DNA of 64,000 nucleotides, taken from the NCBI GenBank assembly GCA_037379885.1, contig JARRJC010000013.1:22268-86267 (forward strand). The letters run 5' to 3'. The notes beneath the pieces are model-generated. The model was given only the letters and a program-made list of their open reading frames with translations. It ran no database searches and had not been told where the DNA came from. The stretch is from Limibacillus sp. GTDB lineage: Bacteria; Pseudomonadota; Alphaproteobacteria; Kiloniellales; CECT-8803. Made by a program: the position numbers and the translations under genes. Below, piece by piece: positions 8,412 through 17,297 of the stretch (the first letter of the stretch is position 1; every line of letters begins with the position of its first letter).

Positions 8412-9122
8412 TTAGGAACGCATCTGGTGGGTCAGCTTCAGCACCGCCCCGCCGCGCTCGTTCGAGAAATCGCTGAGCGCCCGCCTGCCGCCCGCGGCGT
8501 AGACCGCGACGGCGGAAAGCAGGTCGCGCAGCTCCTTGGCGCTGCGCGCGTCGAAGCTGCAACAGGCGCCGCCGGAAAGGCGGGCGATCTGCTGAAAGGC
8601 GCCTTGAGCGACCGGGTCGGCGCCCTCGTGAAACAGGAAGCACGGCAGGCCCTTCAGCCCCAGCTTGCCCGCCAGATGGCCGAGCCGGTCGATGTCCTCC
8701 TCCATGGCGTCGCCGATGAACACCAGCGCGCCCACGCGTTTCTTGTCGGTCTCCTTGAGGGCGTGGTTCAGGAGCTTTGCGATCTGAGTGCGCCCGGCCA
8801 GGCAGTGCACCGCCGTCATGCGGCGCAGCAGTCCTTTGCCGTCCTTCTCCCACCCGCTGGCCTTGAACTCGCCAAAGCCGCGGTAGTAGGCGAGTTGCAC
8901 TTCCAGCCCGCCAAGCTTGGAGGTGGCGTCGAACATCTCGGCCTGAATGTTCATGGCGCTGTCCCAGGAATGCTGGCGGGACGCCGTGGCGTCGAGCGCG
9001 AAGATCAGACGTCCGCGCCCCTGACCCTCGCCACGCGGCGCCAGGGTTTGCACCTTGGTCAGGAATTCAGAGACCTCCGACTTGCTGGAAGCGCCTTCCG
9101 GCAGCTTTGACTTTCCGCTCAT
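8412..9122 (-). CDS. VWA domain-containing protein of unknown function
   Basis: A 236-residue soluble protein that is essentially one von Willebrand factor A domain. The MIDAS start is LIFALDATASRQHSWD (D-x-T-x-S), with a later Thr in AGRTQIAKLL and Asp in VFIGDAMEED completing a plausible metal site. No signal peptide or membrane segment is seen. VWA proteins often work with AAA+ ATPases or scaffold metal-dependent assemblies, but none of those partners is adjacent; the neighbours are a MipZ-type ATPase and a J-domain protein. No specific function can be assigned. Confidence 0.8.
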   Translation of the reverse strand: MSGKSKLPEGASSKSEVSEFLTKVQTLAPRGEGQGRGRLIFALDATASRQHSWDSAMNIQAEMFDATSKLGGLEVQLAYYRGFGEFKASGWEKDGKGLLRRMTAVHCLAGRTQIAKLLNHALKETDKKRVGALVFIGDAMEEDIDRLGHLAGKLGLKGLPCFLFHEGADPVAQGAFQQIARLSGGACCSFDARSAKELRDLLSAVAVYAAGGRRALSDFSNERGGAVLKLTHQMRS

Positions 9123-9187
9123 GCTCTCCCTTTAAGCGCCTCTAAGTCCGGCGCTTTCCATTACCCCTAGAGAGATAGTGTAGCGGG

Positions 9188-10045
9188 TCAGCCGGTTCCA
9201 GTCTGTGGCTCCAGCTCACGCTCGGCCAGACCGAGTTCGTCCAGGAGCAGCCGCACCTCCTGACGGGCGGCCAGATGGCTCATGGTCAGGTTCACGCCCG
9301 CCCCATTCTCGCGCAGGTCCAGAAGGGTCAGGCCCTTGGGGAAAAGCTCGCGGAAGATCACGCGCTCGCCGAAGCCCGGCATCAAACGGAAACCGATTCG
9401 GCGGGAGAGTTCGCCCAGCAGGCGGCCCACGGTGCGCTTGTTGCGCGCGTCCAGGTGCGCCAGGCGGTTGCGCATCACGATCCAGTCAACCGGGGGAAGG
9501 TTCATGCGTGCGCGCATCTGCCGCTGCTCCCAGACCATCTGGCTGTAAACGCTGGGGCCCAGGATCCGCTTTCCCTCCCGGTCGATCTTGGCGAGCACGT
9601 CGAGGTCGAGGAAGGAGTCGTTGAGCGGCGTGATCAGGATGTCCGCATGCATGTGGCCGAGCCGCGAGAGGTAGGAGTCGCTGCCGGGCGTGTCGATGAT
9701 GATGGCGTCGCTACCGGCCATGGACTGCATGACCTGCTCCATCACCTGACGCTCTTCGGCCTCCGCATCGTCGCGGTTGGGCAACTGCGAGCGGTAGACC
9801 CGCGCATGGCGCGGCAAGGGCAGGCGAAGGCCGGTTTCCTTGACGAAGGCCTCCCGGTTCTCGACCAGCCGCGACAGCGTGCCCTGCCGGGCGTCGAGAT
9901 CGATGGTGCCCACCTTGCGGCCCTGGCGCAGCAGGGCTACGGCGAGGTGAATGGCGGTCGTCGACTTGCCCGACCCGCCCTTCTCGTTGCCTAGGACGAA
10001 AATCTGCGGACCGCCCGCCTTCTTCGTCATGGCCGCTTCGTCCAT
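9188..10045 (-). CDS. mipZ: Division-plane positioning ATPase MipZ
   Basis: A 285-residue ParA/MinD-superfamily ATPase. The deviant Walker A is NEKGGSGKST (Lys27), followed by the switch motif DLDARQGTLSR and Walker B IIIDTPGSDSYLSR. The segments PPVDWIVMRNRLAHLDARNK and GFGERVIFRELFPKGLTLLDL are characteristic of MipZ rather than chromosomal ParA. In Caulobacter MipZ forms gradients from ParB-bound origins and blocks FtsZ polymerisation away from mid-cell. The start at 10045 has GGGAGAAAG upstream; MTKKAGG five codons later is an alternative. parB is not in the window. Confidence 0.93.
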   Translation of the reverse strand: MDEAAMTKKAGGPQIFVLGNEKGGSGKSTTAIHLAVALLRQGRKVGTIDLDARQGTLSRLVENREAFVKETGLRLPLPRHARVYRSQLPNRDDAEAEERQVMEQVMQSMAGSDAIIIDTPGSDSYLSRLGHMHADILITPLNDSFLDLDVLAKIDREGKRILGPSVYSQMVWEQRQMRARMNLPPVDWIVMRNRLAHLDARNKRTVGRLLGELSRRIGFRLMPGFGERVIFRELFPKGLTLLDLRENGAGVNLTMSHLAARQEVRLLLDELGLAERELEPQTGTG

Positions 10046-10201
10046 TCCCGCTTTCTCCCTCGGCGAAGGCCGCGCAGCGCCTATCGCGCGTCTTCGACCC
10101 TGTTTTGCGACTCGAACCTCTCCAGAAGAGTCTACGCGAGGCGCGCTAGGCTAGCACCCCCTTTGCTGCGGGGTATCTTCCGCATCCGACAGAGCCCGGC
10201 G

Positions 10202-10969
10202 CTAGCCTTCGTATTCCTTGCGGATGCGCTCCAGCGCGGCGCGCCAGGGGTCGAAGGCCCTGCCGTCGCGCAGGGTTTCCAGCCCCTTGAGCGTAAAGCT
10301 GCCCGGCGAGGCGATCTCCTCGTAGATGTCCTGCACTGAGCGGGTGCCGTCTTCCAGCGCCGTGGTGCCCGCGGCCCGGAAGGTCTGGGCGACGTGGCGG
10401 CGGGCGACCTCCGGGGGCAGCCCGACCTCCTCGCTCCACTTGGCGATCTCGTCGACCAGGGCGATCAGCCATCCGTAGGTGCAGCCATGGACCGCCAGGC
10501 GGTCGAAGACGCTCTCCTCCTCGACCACGGAAACGCTGCCGAGGGGGGCGAGGAGTGCCTCCGCCTCGCCGTCCGGCGGGAAGAGCCCCACCGGGCTCTC
10601 CGCGAAGGCGCAGGCGGTCACCGGCATGCAGCGCACGACCCGCGCCGGGGCGACCAGCGCCGAGAGCGCCTCCATACCGACCCCCGCGATGACGGAAATC
10701 GCGAGCTGCCCCTCGCGCCAGGGCAGGCCCTTGTAGGCCTCCTCGACCTGTCCGGGCCGCACGCCGAGCAGGACCACGTCGCTGTCGCGCACGACCGTTT
10801 CGTTTTTGTCCATGATCTCCGCGCCGCAGGTATCGGCGAGGCGCGCTGCGACCTTGGCGCCGCGGGGAGACAGCAGGAAGCGTGGCCGCGCGCCCTCCGG
10901 CAGACGCGCCCAGCCTTCGACCATGGCCCCTGTCATGTGTCCGACGCCGACAACCCCCAAGTTCGTCAC
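10202..10969 (-). CDS. Pyrroline-5-carboxylate reductase family protein (ProC-like)
   Basis: About 255 residues with an N-terminal Rossmann fold (GVVGVGHMTGAMVEGW) and the ProC-type middle VVLLGVRPGQVEEAY and AISVIAGVGMEAL. The dimerisation region with GLETLRDG is divergent, and canonical ProC residues near the C-terminus (LHPGGTT-like) are replaced by SPGSFTLKGLE. It may reduce another imine, so the substrate is unassigned. The start is GTG at 10969 (or 10972), supported by a perfect AGGAGG 5-8 bases upstream; the frame to 11029 lacks one. It is divergent from the next gene across about 130 bases. Confidence 0.75.
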   Translation of the reverse strand: MTNLGVVGVGHMTGAMVEGWARLPEGARPRFLLSPRGAKVAARLADTCGAEIMDKNETVVRDSDVVLLGVRPGQVEEAYKGLPWREGQLAISVIAGVGMEALSALVAPARVVRCMPVTACAFAESPVGLFPPDGEAEALLAPLGSVSVVEEESVFDRLAVHGCTYGWLIALVDEIAKWSEEVGLPPEVARRHVAQTFRAAGTTALEDGTRSVQDIYEEIASPGSFTLKGLETLRDGRAFDPWRAALERIRKEYEG

Positions 10970-11100
10970 CACCTTTGCCTCCTGTCTGTTCACTCGTTGG
11001 GAAAGCTGGGAAAAATCCCCTGCCTCCACCGCATCCTTCGCGTTACCCTACGGGCCGCAGGACGCTATCACAGCAGAATACCGGGAGGAAAAGAGACGAA

Positions 11101-11709
11101 ATGGCCAAGACCGTGGACTACTATCTCTCGCTGGTGTCGCCCTGGACCTACCTGGGCAGCAAGCGCCTGAAGCAGATCGTGGACGCCAAGGGCGCCACCC
11201 TGCGGGTCAAGCCGGTGAGCCTCGCCATGATCTTTCCGGAATCGGGTGGCCTCCCGCTGCCCAAGCGGGCCCCGCAGCGCCAGGCCTACCGCCTGGTGGA
11301 GCTGGAGCGCTGGTCGAAGTTCTTGAACGAGCCGATCGCGATCCATCCCGCGTACTTCCCGGCCGACGAGCGCTTGGCCGCCTACTGCGTCATCGCGACA
11401 GCCGACGCGAGCGAAGGCGGAGAGGCCAGCGAGGCCTGTTATCAGCTTTCCCACGCCATCCTGCGCGCCGTCTGGGCCGAAGAACGCAACATCGCCGATG
11501 AGGACACCCTCGCCGCCATTCTCGGCGACTGCGGGCTGGATGCCTCCGCCATCCTTACCGCGGCAAAGCAGCCTGAGATGGAGGAGCGCTACAAGGCGCT
11601 CAGCAAGGAAGCGCTGGAGGCCGGCGTGTTCGGATCGCCCTCTTATGTCGTGGAGGGAGAGATCTTCTGGGGTCAGGACCGCCTGGATTTCCTGGAACGC
11701 GCGCTCTGA
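11101..11709 (+). CDS. DsbA-family 2-hydroxychromene-2-carboxylate isomerase-like protein
   Basis: A 202-residue thioredoxin-fold protein of the HCCA isomerase/GST-kappa group. It opens with DYYLSLVSPWTYLGSKRLKQ, the Ser-containing substitute for the DsbA CxxC motif, and ends with AGVFGSPSYVVEGEIFWGQD, the cis-Pro loop of the family. Such proteins isomerise 2-hydroxychromene-2-carboxylate in naphthalene breakdown or act as glutathione-dependent isomerases. No aromatic pathway genes are adjacent, so the substrate is open. GGAGG lies 13 bases before the ATG. Confidence 0.85.
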   Translation: MAKTVDYYLSLVSPWTYLGSKRLKQIVDAKGATLRVKPVSLAMIFPESGGLPLPKRAPQRQAYRLVELERWSKFLNEPIAIHPAYFPADERLAAYCVIATADASEGGEASEACYQLSHAILRAVWAEERNIADEDTLAAILGDCGLDASAILTAAKQPEMEERYKALSKEALEAGVFGSPSYVVEGEIFWGQDRLDFLERAL

Positions 11710-11809
11710 TACGCAAGACGCCTTGCGCGGCGGCGCGAGCGGTGCCAAGAAATGCGGGCCTGAAAACACGTCACATGATCCCGCCCGCCTGCCAAGGAGC
11801 CGCCGCGCC

Positions 11810-12991
11810 ATGAGCTTCGATCCTCAGAGCCTGACCGCCAACTGGAGCTATCCGACCCAAATCCGCTTTGGCGTGGGGCGCATCGCGGAACTGCCGCGCG
11901 CGCTCGCCAGCCTCGGCGTGAAGCGCCCGCTGCTGGTTACCGACCCCGGGCTTGCGGAGCTGCCGATGGTTCGCGACGCGCTGGCGCTCTGCGAGGATGA
12001 CGGCTGCTCGGCCGTGCTCTTCGCGCACATCAAGCCGAACCCAACGGGCACGAACCTGGAAGACGGCCTCGCCGTGTACCGCGAGAACGGCTGCGACGGC
12101 GTGATCGCCTTTGGCGGCGGGTCGGGGATCGACGCCGCCAAGGCAATCGCCTTCATGTCCGGCCAGACCCGTTCGGTCTGGGAGTTCGAGGACCGCGGCT
12201 CCAACTGGAAGGCGGCGGACCCTGAGGGTATCGCCCCCATCGTGGCGGTGCCCACGACCGCCGGGACCGGCTCGGAAGTCGGCCGCGCCTCCGTCCTGGT
12301 GGATGAGAGCGACCACACCAAGAAGATCATCTTCCATCCGAAGATGCTGCCCTCCATCGTGATCTCGGACCCGGCCCTGACCCTGGGTCTGCCGCCCAAG
12401 CTGACGGCGGCGACCGGCATGGACGCTTTGGCCCACTGCCTGGAGGGCTATTGCTCGCCCTTCTTCCATCCACTGTCCGAGGGCATCGCCGTTGAGGGCA
12501 CGCGGCTGGTGAAGGAGTTCCTGCCCCGCGCCACCGCCGACGGTCAGGACATCGAAGCGCGCGCGCACATGCTGATCGCGGCCTCCATGGGCGCCACAGC
12601 ATTCCAGAAGGGCCTGGGCGCGGTGCACGCGCTCAGCCATCCGGTGGGCGCGCTCTACGACACCCACCACGGCCTGACCAACGCCGTCTTCATGCCCTAT
12701 GTCCTGGCCTTCAACCGGAAGGCCATCGAACCCAAGCTGGAGCGCCTGGCGGCCTTCATCGGCCTCGACCAGCCGACCTTCGGCGGCTTCATGGACTGGA
12801 TGCTGTCCCTGCGAGAGCAGCTCGGCATCCCCCACCGCCTCGGCGATATCGGCGTCGACGACGCGCGCCTCGACGAGATCGCGGCCATGGCCGTGGTCGA
12901 TCCCTCAGCGGGCGGCAATCCCATTCCGCTGGACGAGCAGAACTGCCGCGAAATGCTGGAAGCTTCGCTTGAAGGCCGGGTGGGCTTCTGA
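11810..12991 (+). CDS. Iron-containing alcohol dehydrogenase
   Basis: A 393-residue group III alcohol dehydrogenase. The NAD-binding GGGSGIDAAKAIAFM, the VPTTAGTGSEVGRASVL segment and the metal-binding histidines in DALAHCLEGYCSP and HALSHPVGALYDTHHG are all present. These enzymes are cytoplasmic NAD(P)-dependent oxidoreductases of primary alcohols or hydroxy acids; the substrate cannot be read. The ATG at 11810 has CAAGGAG upstream. It lies about 100 bases after the isomerase-like gene and about 210 bases before a leucine-type dehydrogenase. Confidence 0.92.
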   Translation: MSFDPQSLTANWSYPTQIRFGVGRIAELPRALASLGVKRPLLVTDPGLAELPMVRDALALCEDDGCSAVLFAHIKPNPTGTNLEDGLAVYRENGCDGVIAFGGGSGIDAAKAIAFMSGQTRSVWEFEDRGSNWKAADPEGIAPIVAVPTTAGTGSEVGRASVLVDESDHTKKIIFHPKMLPSIVISDPALTLGLPPKLTAATGMDALAHCLEGYCSPFFHPLSEGIAVEGTRLVKEFLPRATADGQDIEARAHMLIAASMGATAFQKGLGAVHALSHPVGALYDTHHGLTNAVFMPYVLAFNRKAIEPKLERLAAFIGLDQPTFGGFMDWMLSLREQLGIPHRLGDIGVDDARLDEIAAMAVVDPSAGGNPIPLDEQNCREMLEASLEGRVGF

Positions 12992-13018
12992 CCGCCGGAT
13001 AAGTTTCTGTCGTTTGAG

Positions 13019-13049
13019 GCGGGCTTTTCGAAGCATTCGAGAAGCCCGC
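13019..13049 (+). terminator. Probable terminator hairpin after the alcohol dehydrogenase gene
   Basis: A 14-bp stem (GCGGGCTTTTCGAA against TTCGAGAAGCCCGC, one G-T pair) with a three-base loop lies 28 bases after the stop codon. Only a weak T-rich stretch follows, so Rho-independent termination is likely but not certain. Confidence 0.55.
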
Positions 13050-13141
13050 AACTCTTTGATAACGCTTCCTTTCTTTCTTGGCGCACTCATCATTTTGTGA
13101 TTGCGCGCTCGCCTCCTGAGCACCGATCTTTTACAGCAGAT

Positions 13142-13158
13142 GGTCTGCTTTCCAGACC
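13142..13158. promoter_or_regulatory. Palindrome GGTCTG-N5-CAGACC upstream of the leucine-type dehydrogenase
   Basis: A perfect 6-5-6 inverted repeat in AT-richer DNA, 45 bases before the dehydrogenase ATG. The size suits a dimeric transcription factor. I cannot name the factor, nor find clear -35/-10 boxes around it. Confidence 0.35.
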
Positions 13159-13203
13159 GAAAGCAGCGCTCATCTCTTGTTTAGATACGGAGGGACGAAA
13201 GGC

Positions 13204-14271
13204 ATGTCAGTCTTCACGCATCCGGAATTCGACGCTCATGAAGAGCTGGTCTTCTGCCGGGACGCGGCCAGCGGCCTTTCCGCCATCATCGCGATTCACA
13301 ACAGTTCGCGCGGGCCCGCCCTGGGCGGCTGCCGCATGTGGCCCTACGCCTCGGAAGGCGAGGCGCTGGGCGACGTGCTGCGCCTGTCGCGCGGCATGAC
13401 CTACAAGTCGGCTTTGGCCGGTCTGCCCTTTGGCGGCGGCAAGTCGGTGGTGATCGGCGATCCCCGCAGCGGCAAGTCGCCCGCGCTGTTCGAGGCGCTG
13501 GGCGGTTTCGTAGAGAGCCTGGGCGGGCGCTATGTGGTGGCCGAGGACGTCGGCATCTCCGTGCCCGATGTCGAGACCATGGGCAAGCGCACCAGCCATG
13601 TCGCGGGCGTCTCCGCCGGCGGCTCCGGCGATCCTTCGCCCGCCACTGCATATGGCGTCTTCCACGGCATCAAGGCGGCTGTCACCCACCGTCTGGGCGC
13701 CAGCGACCTGAAGGGCGTCCGCGTCGCCGTGCAGGGCCTGGGCCACGTCGGTTTCGAGCTCTGCCGCCTGCTGCACGAAGCGGGCGCGGAGCTGATCGTC
13801 ACCGACCTGAACCAGGAACAGGTAACGCTGGCCAAGGAGCGTTTCGGCGCGGCCACCGCCGCCCCCGACGCCATCGTCTCGGCCGAGGCGGAAGTCTATG
13901 CGCCCTGCGCACTGGGCGCGACCTTGAACGACGAGAGCATCCCGGCCCTGAAGGCCAGCGTCGTCGCGGGCTCGGCCAACAACCAGCTGGCCCGGCGCGA
14001 GCACGGCTTCATGCTGAAGGAGCGCGGCATCCTCTATGCGCCCGACTACGTCATTAACGCCGGGGGCGTGATCAACATCAGCTACGAGACCCGGCCCGGC
14101 CAGGACAAGCGCTACGACAAGGAGGCCGCCTTCGCCCACATCGCGGGCATCGGCGGGACGCTGCGCGAGATATTCACCTTCGCGCAGCAGCAGGATATCG
14201 CGACCTCCGAGGCTGCCGACCGCTTGGCCGAACAGCGCTTCACGCCGGCCGGAGCCAAAAAGGCCGCTTGA
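13204..14271 (+). CDS. Leu/Phe/Val-type amino acid dehydrogenase (leucine dehydrogenase family)
   Basis: A 355-residue NAD-dependent oxidative deaminase. The N-terminal catalytic domain holds GPALGGCRMWPY, RGMTYKSALAGLPFGGGKS (substrate and catalytic lysines) and VAEDVGISVPDVE. The C-terminal Rossmann domain begins VAVQGLGHVGFELC, with the NAD-selective acid in VTDLN. Length matches leucine and phenylalanine dehydrogenases; side-chain preference is not predictable. GGAGGG is 10 bases before the ATG. It may degrade branched-chain amino acids. Confidence 0.9.
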   Translation: MSVFTHPEFDAHEELVFCRDAASGLSAIIAIHNSSRGPALGGCRMWPYASEGEALGDVLRLSRGMTYKSALAGLPFGGGKSVVIGDPRSGKSPALFEALGGFVESLGGRYVVAEDVGISVPDVETMGKRTSHVAGVSAGGSGDPSPATAYGVFHGIKAAVTHRLGASDLKGVRVAVQGLGHVGFELCRLLHEAGAELIVTDLNQEQVTLAKERFGAATAAPDAIVSAEAEVYAPCALGATLNDESIPALKASVVAGSANNQLARREHGFMLKERGILYAPDYVINAGGVINISYETRPGQDKRYDKEAAFAHIAGIGGTLREIFTFAQQQDIATSEAADRLAEQRFTPAGAKKAA

Positions 14272-14302
14272 TCGCCGGACAGGGCGGGTCTAGAGAAGGC
14301 GG

Positions 14303-14932
14303 ATGATCGAAACCCTGATCGCCACCTTCATCACCTTTTTCGTGGTCATCGACCCGGTCGGCAACGCGCCGATCTTCGCGGGACTGACCCCGGACGCAAC
14401 GGCGGCTGAGCGCCGTCGGCTGGCGCTGCGCGGTGTCTTCATCGGCACCTTGATCCTGCTGGTCTTCGGGATCGTCGGCCAATACCTCTTCGAGGCCATG
14501 GGCATCAGCATCGCGGCCTTCCGCATCGCTGGCGGCATCCTGCTGCTGCTCCTGTCCATCGACATGGTCATGGCCCGTCAGTCCGGCCTGCGCTCCACCA
14601 CGCCGGGTGAGGACGAGGAGAGCGGCCATCGCAACGACATCTCGGTCTTCCCCCTGGCGATCCCACTGATCGCCGGGCCCGGCTCCTTGACCTCGGTCGT
14701 GCTGATGGTGACGCGCGCCAGCGGCGACCTGGTGATGCAGGCCGCGATCCTGGGCGTCATGCTGGCGGTGCTTCTGACGCTGCTGGTGACCCTGCTGCTC
14801 TCGGTCCAGATCATGAAGCTCCTGGGGATGACGGGGATCAACGTAATCAGCCGCGTGGCCGGGGTGATCCTGGCGGCGCTGGCGCTTCAGTTCATCATCG
14901 ACGGCGCGACCAGCCTCTATCCGCCGAGCTGA
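14303..14932 (+). CDS. MarC family integral membrane protein
   Basis: A 209-residue inner-membrane protein with about six hydrophobic helices. It opens with LIATFITFFVVIDPVGNAPIF, a MarC/UPF0056 signature, and contains FPLAIPLIAGPGSLTSVVL, the internal repeat of the same motif. The transport role is unproven for the family. It begins 31 bases after the dehydrogenase and its 3' end overlaps the convergent recO by 16 bases. Confidence 0.9.
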   Translation: MIETLIATFITFFVVIDPVGNAPIFAGLTPDATAAERRRLALRGVFIGTLILLVFGIVGQYLFEAMGISIAAFRIAGGILLLLLSIDMVMARQSGLRSTTPGEDEESGHRNDISVFPLAIPLIAGPGSLTSVVLMVTRASGDLVMQAAILGVMLAVLLTLLVTLLLSVQIMKLLGMTGINVISRVAGVILAALALQFIIDGATSLYPPS

Positions 14933-15669
14933 TCGTCTCCCCTTTCGACTTCATTCAGCGGGAAGCGCGCCGCCAGACGCTGGCGCGCCGCCGGCAGCGG
15001 CCTGTCCTGCGGGTGGAAGATGTTCTGTTCCAGAAAGAAGCCGCTCAGCGCCAGGCCCTCGGCGATCTCCTGCGCCCCTCCTCCGCCGCGCCCGGCGAGA
15101 AAACCCGGCAGGGGCAGGAGCCGCTCCTTATAGGGGCCGGCCGCCTCGCGAGTCACCGCCCGGCCGGAACGCGGGCTGACGAAGGCCAGGTTCTCGGTTT
15201 CCCCGGTGACGGCGCAGGAGGTCAGGTCGAGACCGAAGCCAAGGTCCGCCAGGACCGCCAGCTCCCAATGAACGTAGACTTCTGCCCAGTGGTCGCCTTC
15301 GAGCGCCTCCAGCAGCACCTCGAATCCCGAGAAACACTTGGGATGGGCTTCGCGCTCGGGCAGCGCCTGCTCGATCACGGCGCAGGCCGCGCTTAGGGCC
15401 GCCAGACGGTCCGGTGCGCTCAGGAACCGGGCGGCGTTCGCCTGCTGCAACTCCACCTGAAAACTGCCGAGCTGGTCGGCCAGCCGCGCCTTCCAGCTCG
15501 CCTGAAGGCGATTGCCGAGTTGCAGCACGCCGGAGAGGCGGCGTCCCTGTCCACCCCGCACCAAGCCCGCAACGCGACCGCGACTCTCGGTCAGCACCTG
15601 AATGATCGCCGCATCCTCGCCATGCGGGCGCAGCGCCACCAGATAGCCCTCCTCGCTCCACTCGATCAT
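14917..15669 (-). CDS. recO: DNA repair protein RecO
   Basis: A 250-residue protein of the RecFOR pathway that loads RecA on SSB-coated single-stranded DNA. The N-terminal OB fold begins EWSEEGYLVALRPHGEDAAI, followed by RGRVAGLVRGGQGRRL. The C-terminal half is helical with FGLDLTSCAVTGETENL; the zinc-type cysteines of some RecO proteins are mostly absent, as is common. It is last of the core minus-strand cluster, 12 bases after era. Confidence 0.93.
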   Translation of the reverse strand: MIEWSEEGYLVALRPHGEDAAIIQVLTESRGRVAGLVRGGQGRRLSGVLQLGNRLQASWKARLADQLGSFQVELQQANAARFLSAPDRLAALSAACAVIEQALPEREAHPKCFSGFEVLLEALEGDHWAEVYVHWELAVLADLGFGLDLTSCAVTGETENLAFVSPRSGRAVTREAAGPYKERLLPLPGFLAGRGGGGAQEIAEGLALSGFFLEQNIFHPQDRPLPAARQRLAARFPLNEVERGDDQLGG

Positions 15670-15681
15670 GGGGCTATTGGA

Positions 15682-16575
15682 TCACGATTTGAACTCTAGG
15701 CCGAGGTCGCGGTAGCGCTCGGGGTCTTCGATCCAGTTCTCGCGCACCTTGACGAAGAGGAAGAGGTGGATGGGCCGCTCCAGAAGCGCCTGCATCTCCT
15801 GCTGGGCGTCTTCGCGCACCTTGCGGATGCGCGCACCCCCCTTCCCGATCACGATGGGCTTCTGGTTCTCCCGCCCGATGTAGATCGTCTGCTGGATCTT
15901 GGCGCTGCCGTCCTTGAAGTCTTCCCAGTTGTCGGTCTCGACCGTCAGGTTGTAGGGCAGTTCCTCATGAAGCTGCAGGAAGAGCTTCTCGCGCGTGATC
16001 TCCGAGGCCAGCAGCCTGAGCGGCATGTCCGCGGCCTGATCCTCGGGGAAGAGCCAGGGCCCCTCGCGCATGCGCCCGGCGAGGTAGCGCCGCAGATCGT
16101 CGAGGCCGTCACCGGTCGCCGCGGAGATCATGAAGATGTCCTCAAAGCATCCCTCGGCGTCGAAGAGGGCCGCGAGCTCCAGCAGCTTGTCCCGCCGGAT
16201 CAGATCGACCTTGTTGAGCGCCAGCACCACCTTGCGTCCGCTCTTCTTGATCTGATCGACGATGCGCCGGGTGTCGGCGTCCAGCTTCTTGCGCGCCGCG
16301 TCGTAGACCAGCATCACAACGTCCGCGTCCTCGGCCCCGGCCCAGGCCGCGCGCACCATGGCGCGCTCCAGGCGGCGCTTGGGCTCGAAGATGCCAGGCG
16401 TGTCCACAAGCACGATCTGCGCATCGCCCTCCATGACGATGCCGCGCACCTGATTGCGCGTGGTCTGAACCTTGTGGGTGACGATGGAGACCTTGGAGCC
16501 CACCAGGGCGTTGACCAGGGTCGACTTGCCGGCGTTGGGCGCGCCGATCACAGCGACGAAGCCGCAGTGGGTCAT
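15682..16575 (-). CDS. era: GTPase Era
   Basis: A 297-residue ribosome-maturation GTPase binding the 3' end of 16S rRNA. G1 is GAPNAGKST, followed by the T-rich switch (HKVQTTRNQVRGIV), DTPG (G3) and NKVD (G4). The C-terminal KH domain has VIGKGGARIRKVREDAQQ. Its ATG overlaps the rnc stop as ATGA, which suggests translational coupling with RNase III. Confidence 0.97.
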   Translation of the reverse strand: MTHCGFVAVIGAPNAGKSTLVNALVGSKVSIVTHKVQTTRNQVRGIVMEGDAQIVLVDTPGIFEPKRRLERAMVRAAWAGAEDADVVMLVYDAARKKLDADTRRIVDQIKKSGRKVVLALNKVDLIRRDKLLELAALFDAEGCFEDIFMISAATGDGLDDLRRYLAGRMREGPWLFPEDQAADMPLRLLASEITREKLFLQLHEELPYNLTVETDNWEDFKDGSAKIQQTIYIGRENQKPIVIGKGGARIRKVREDAQQEMQALLERPIHLFLFVKVRENWIEDPERYRDLGLEFKS

Positions 16576-17297
16576 CGCGCCTGCTCCTTTTCTAGCTGCT
16601 CCAGCAGAGCGCTGGCCGCCGCCTGCTCCGCCATGCGCTTGGAGCGGCCTTCACCCTCGCCGGAAAGGGTGCCGCCCTTGCGCTCGATCACCACGCGGAT
16701 CGAAAAGCGCGGGTCGTGCGCCGGGCCGTCCCGTCCAACCTCCTCATAACGCGGCAGCGGGAGCCCCTGCCCCTGGGCCCATTCCTGAAGCGCCGTCTTG
16801 GGCTCGCGGGGCGGCTTCAAGTCCGCTTCCACCAGGGGGCGCCACTGCGGCTCGATGAAGCCCCGCGCGGCCTCCAAACCGCCGTCACGGTAGAGCGCGG
16901 CGATCACCGCCTCCATGACATCGGCGAGGATGGCCGGGTTCTCGCTGCCACCCGCGTCCGCCTCGCCGCGCGAAAAGGCGATGAACTCGCCAAGACCGAT
17001 ATCGCGCGCCACTTGGGAGAGAATCTCCCCGCTGACCAGATAGGCGAAGCGCTTGGCGAGCGACCCTTCGCTTTCCTCGGGAAAGCGGCGCAACAGCAGG
17101 TCGGCCACCACAAGGCCCAAGACCCGGTCGCCCAGAAACTCCAAGCGCTCGTAGCTGCCTTGCGCGCCAGCAGCCCCAGAGGCGCTGGAGTGCGTCAAGG
17201 CGCGCTGGAGGGATCTGCTGTCGGTGAAGCGATGGCCCAGCTTCTCCGCCAGACCGTCCAGCGCCGCGCCGCTCTTATCGGTGCTATTGGATGCCAT
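16572..17297 (-). CDS. rnc: Ribonuclease III
   Basis: A 241-residue double-strand-specific endonuclease for rRNA and mRNA processing. The catalytic signature is ERLEFLGDRVLGLVVADLL, with a second acidic cluster in ADVMEAVIAALYRDGG. A C-terminal dsRNA-binding domain (TALQEWAQGQGLPLPRYEE) follows. The start at MASNSTDKSG overlaps lepB by 14 bases; the frame is open 34 codons further, but those residues are antisense-like (Arg/Ser rich) and sit within lepB. Confidence 0.96.
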   Translation of the reverse strand: MASNSTDKSGAALDGLAEKLGHRFTDSRSLQRALTHSSASGAAGAQGSYERLEFLGDRVLGLVVADLLLRRFPEESEGSLAKRFAYLVSGEILSQVARDIGLGEFIAFSRGEADAGGSENPAILADVMEAVIAALYRDGGLEAARGFIEPQWRPLVEADLKPPREPKTALQEWAQGQGLPLPRYEEVGRDGPAHDPRFSIRVVIERKGGTLSGEGEGRSKRMAEQAAASALLEQLEKEQAR

